Source: Cocleimonas sp.
GTDB taxonomy: Bacteria > Pseudomonadota > Gammaproteobacteria > Thiotrichales > Thiotrichaceae
Direction: 5' to 3'
DNA: 37,071 nt
Assembly (NCBI GenBank): GCA_023146545.1
Contig: JAGLBW010000134.1
Location: 1-37,071 of the forward strand
Shown here: one piece after another, positions 34,833 through 37,071 of the stretch
Position numbering within the stretch: position 1 is the stretch's first letter
How the letters are laid out: each line of letters starts with the position of its first letter
The notes under the pieces: model-generated
Databases searched by the model: none
Told to the model about the DNA's origin: nothing
Seen by the model: the letters and a program-made list of their open reading frames with translations, nothing else
Made by a program: the position numbers and the translations under genes

Positions 34833-35564
34833 ATGATAATAAAGAAAAAGCGTATCGTTATTACAGGAGGCACATCGGGTATTGGTTACGAGATGGCAAA
34901 GTATTTCCATGCCGACAATCAAGTTATTGTAGTATCGCGTGATGAAAATAAATTAGAAACCTTACAACAAGAGCTTGTTGGTCTATCCGTTTACCCTGCT
35001 GATTTATCCAATTTAGATGAAGTAGAACAGTTTGCAGTACAACTCAAGCAGGATTTTAATACGATTGATCTGTTAATTAATAATGCCGCGGTTCAACACA
35101 CCCCCACCTTTCTTGCAGAAGATTTTCGTTATGAAACCATTGCTGAAGAAATCAACCTTAATTTCACCAGCATTTGCTGTTTATGCGCTTTATTATTGCC
35201 CCAGTTGCGGCACGAAAAACCAGCGGTTATTTTAAATATAAACTCAGGTTTAGCCCTTACTCCAAAAACGAGCGCTGCTATCTACTGTGCAACAAAAGGT
35301 GCTTTAAATATTTTCACACAATCCCTACGGTATCAACTAAACGACACCAATATTAGTGTGCAACAAGTCTTTTTAGAATTAGTGGATACGGCAATGACAA
35401 CGGGTAGAGGAAGCAATAAAATGTCCAGAAAAGTCGCCGCATTAAAAATAATCAAAGGCATTGAGAGAGGTATTTTAGATCACGATATTGGTAAAGTGAA
35501 GCTGTTGCGTTTTTTATTACGGCTTATGCCTTCAATCGCTAAAAAAATCATGATGAAGTCTTAG
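34833..35564 (+). CDS. Short-chain dehydrogenase/reductase
   Basis: The 243-residue Rossmann-fold enzyme has the NAD(P) motif TGGTSGIG (11-18), VSRDENKLE (about 34-42), NNAA (about 84-87), catalytic Ser in NINSGLALTP, and YxxxK as YCATKGAL. It is closest by eye to DltE-like SDRs. The substrate is unknown; Arg in VVSRDE might favour NADP. AAAAAATT before the ATG gives no clear ribosome site. It is followed by a START-domain gene 32 bp downstream and is divergent from the Crp/Fnr regulator, which probably controls it. Confidence 0.9.
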   Translation: MIIKKKRIVITGGTSGIGYEMAKYFHADNQVIVVSRDENKLETLQQELVGLSVYPADLSNLDEVEQFAVQLKQDFNTIDLLINNAAVQHTPTFLAEDFRYETIAEEINLNFTSICCLCALLLPQLRHEKPAVILNINSGLALTPKTSAAIYCATKGALNIFTQSLRYQLNDTNISVQQVFLELVDTAMTTGRGSNKMSRKVAALKIIKGIERGILDHDIGKVKLLRFLLRLMPSIAKKIMMKS

Positions 35565-35596
35565 TCTCACCGATTCAAAAAAATTATAAGGTCACG

Positions 35597-36286
35597 ATGT
35601 TATTAACCATAAGCTATCAGCCCATTCAAGAAATCATCCACTCACTTTTTTTTATACTAACGATAACAGGGATTCTATTTATTTCCAGCCCCCTTTATGC
35701 TGAAAATAAATGGGAGCTAAAAAAACAACAGCACGGTATTCAGGTGTATACCCGTGATACGCCAAACTCCAACCTAAAATCATTTAAAGGTACGGTGTTA
35801 GTCACGGCGAAGCTCAGTACGCTTGTTGCGGTCTTACAAGACAAAGCCGCTTATCCCCAATGGATTTTTAACTGTGTGGCTGCTAAAAGTCTAAAACAAG
35901 TCAATCCGCAGGAAGCCTACAGTTATACCGTGTCTAAATTACCGTGGCCTTTTAAAAATAGAGATTCTGTAGTGCGTTCTATTTTAAAACAGAATAAAAA
36001 AACCAAACAAATCGTTATTTCACTGATTGCCACGCCTAATTTTCATCCCTTACAGGCGAATCTGGTGAGAGTAAAAACGCTAACAGGACATTGGATACTA
36101 ACCCCTAAAGGTAATGGAAAAGTGAGTGTATCCAATGAAATGATGATCAACCCCGCAGGTAATTTACCTCAATGGATCGTGAATCAATTTGCAGTCAATA
36201 GCCCTTTTCACACCTTATCCAATCTACAGAAAATGCTACAAAAACCGAAATATAAAAAGGCAAAATTCAACCGTATTATAAATTAA
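35597..36286 (+). CDS. Exported START/lipid-binding domain protein
   Basis: The 229-residue protein has an N-terminal signal sequence (hydrophobic FFILTITGILFISSPLYA, about 18-35) and a START-like domain: WELKKQQHGIQVYTRDTPNS (about 39-58), KSFKGTVLV, VLQDKAAYPQWIFNCVAAKSL (about 80-100), YTVSKLPWPFKNRDSV and GHWILTPKGNGKVSVSNEM. START domains bind lipids or other hydrophobic ligands. Being in the envelope and following an SDR, it could carry or present a lipid substrate, which is inference. A bidirectional terminator follows, shared with the convergent LysM gene. Confidence 0.85.
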   Translation: MLLTISYQPIQEIIHSLFFILTITGILFISSPLYAENKWELKKQQHGIQVYTRDTPNSNLKSFKGTVLVTAKLSTLVAVLQDKAAYPQWIFNCVAAKSLKQVNPQEAYSYTVSKLPWPFKNRDSVVRSILKQNKKTKQIVISLIATPNFHPLQANLVRVKTLTGHWILTPKGNGKVSVSNEMMINPAGNLPQWIVNQFAVNSPFHTLSNLQKMLQKPKYKKAKFNRIIN

Positions 36287-36308
36287 AGACCTTTATTAAC
36301 ATCCGTAT

Positions 36309-36345
36309 AAAAAAAGCCCTTGAATAAAATCTAAGGGCTTTTTTT
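36309..36345. terminator. Bidirectional Rho-independent terminator
   Basis: Arms 36309-36321 (A7GCCCTT) and 36333-36345 (AAGGGCT7) form a 13-bp stem with an 11-nt loop. The A and T runs let it work for both the START gene on the plus strand and the LysM gene on the minus strand. Confidence 0.88.
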
Positions 36346-36366
36346 ATGTATCGATCAACAATCTGC

Positions 36367-37071
36367 TTATTTTAAACGTAATTTTTGCCCTGGTGAAATG
36401 GTGTAAGGTGCAACTAAACTATTGAATTTAATAATATCCTTCCAATAAACACCCGTTAAGCGCATCACCGAGAAAACGGTATCTTTTCGTTTAACGGTAT
36501 AAGATTTATCACCTGCTTTGTAACTGCCTGTTGCTATAGTGCTACCACTATAGCTGGAGCTAGAAGACCCACTGCTATAAGTGTCTTTTGAGCCATTGCC
36601 ATCAGTTCCCACATACGTATTGCTGTTAGCACCACTGGTATACGTTTTTGGTGAGTAAGGTTTATAGGTATTGTTGGCATAATTTCCAGTATAAATACTC
36701 TTATTGCCTGCGGTGTTACTTTTATTACTACTTCCTGAATAAATCTTTTTATTCGAAGCAGCATTACTATAATTGTTGTACAAATTCTTATTGCTATTGG
36801 TTTTATTACTCGACCCAGTATAAATACTTTTATTCGAAGCAGAGTAACTCCCACCTGACTTACTGTAGTCATAATAACTGCTACTCGCTTTCGGTTTGGG
36901 AGCAGGAGGTTTTGCACCACCATAACCGCTGTATGTTTTAGTATAGGTTTGAGGTCTTACATAAGGTTTTGGTTTTGGAGCAGGTCGTGGAGGGGCAACA
37001 TAGGGTTTTGGTGCGACATAAGGCCTCGGTGCAACGTAAGGTCTCGGCTTTGGTTGAGCTTGTTGCTGTTG
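36367..37071 (-). CDS. Repeat-rich LysM-domain protein, 5' end outside the window
   Basis: The minus frame is open from the right edge to the TAA/TAG stop at 36367, at least 234 residues, with no start inside that needs to be real. The visible part begins with a Gln run, then a Pro/Tyr region with three PYVAP copies and Lys-Pro pairs. A Ser/Asn/Tyr-rich region follows with three NK-[SK]-IY-[TS]-G repeats. A C-terminal LysM domain (SYTVKRKDTVFSVMRL to ISPGQKLRLK) ends it. LysM binds N-acetylglucosamine in peptidoglycan, so this is probably a periplasmic or surface wall-binding protein. Any signal peptide or enzyme domain would be in the missing N-terminus. No M23 peptidase follows the LysM, so it is not NlpD as seen here. 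Confidence 0.8.
   Translation of the reverse strand, partial: QQQQAQPKPRPYVAPRPYVAPKPYVAPPRPAPKPKPYVRPQTYTKTYSGYGGAKPPAPKPKASSSYYDYSKSGGSYSASNKSIYTGSSNKTNSNKNLYNNYSNAASNKKIYSGSSNKSNTAGNKSIYTGNYANNTYKPYSPKTYTSGANSNTYVGTDGNGSKDTYSSGSSSSSYSGSTIATGSYKAGDKSYTVKRKDTVFSVMRLTGVYWKDIIKFNSLVAPYTISPGQKLRLK

Overview
The window comes from an AT-rich gammaproteobacterium. Supporting signs are a monofunctional RelA with an EFDD loop, the classical divergent cysS / ppiB-lpxH arrangement, LPS genes (waaA, lpxH), ubiD, fur, prfC and apaH. I cannot name the genus. A free-living aquatic lineage such as Methylococcales or Thiotrichales would fit, but that is inference. No tRNA, rRNA, CRISPR array, transposase or phage gene was seen.

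Layout. 1-1250 (-): 3' part of ubiD cut off by the window edge, and fur. 1474-2643 (+): class 3 lipase. 2650-2980: promoter, phased half-site array and hairpin. 2983-6875 (+): argD, terminator, argF, prfC. 7172-8844: a small receiver-like protein (-) head to head with waaA (+). 9014-10317 (+): SPOR-domain membrane protein and a MOSC protein. 10357-12405 (-): SF1 helicase. 12678-14559 (+): apaH, a translationally coupled protein with a C-terminal membrane anchor, and a parvulin. 14571-17386 (-): a compact unit of secreted SGNH/SASA esterase, Tat-exported superoxide-reductase-like protein, short endonuclease V homologue and secreted PL14-like polysaccharide lyase. 17501-20483: cysS (-), then ppiB and lpxH (+). 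20466-22046 (-): CDP-glycerol pair (tagD-like, tagF/B-like). 22047-23243: 1.2 kb without genes. 23244-29063: glycerophosphodiesterase, GST, alpha/beta hydrolase, HAD phosphatase, relA, glycine-zipper lipoprotein. 29302-34214 (+): sbcD-sbcC. 34211-36286: Crp/Fnr regulator (-) divergent from an SDR and a START-domain protein (+). 36367 to the right edge (-): repeat-rich LysM protein.

Functional themes. Most of the window is housekeeping: arginine synthesis, translation, LPS core and lipid A, stringent response, DNA break processing. Three parts are accessory. The first is the esterase / SOR-like / EndoV / lyase unit, whose last three genes are joined by ATGA overlaps; two products are exported carbohydrate-active enzymes. 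The second is the CDP-glycerol synthesis and transfer pair beside a large AT-rich spacer and a glycerophosphodiesterase, suggesting glycerol-phosphate decoration of a surface polymer. The third is the Crp/Fnr-SDR-START locus, where a TTAAC-N4-GTTAA palindrome lies immediately upstream of the regulator. Two head-to-head gene pairs have start codons only 11-26 bp apart, and ppiB appears able to make both a lipoprotein and a cytosolic form.
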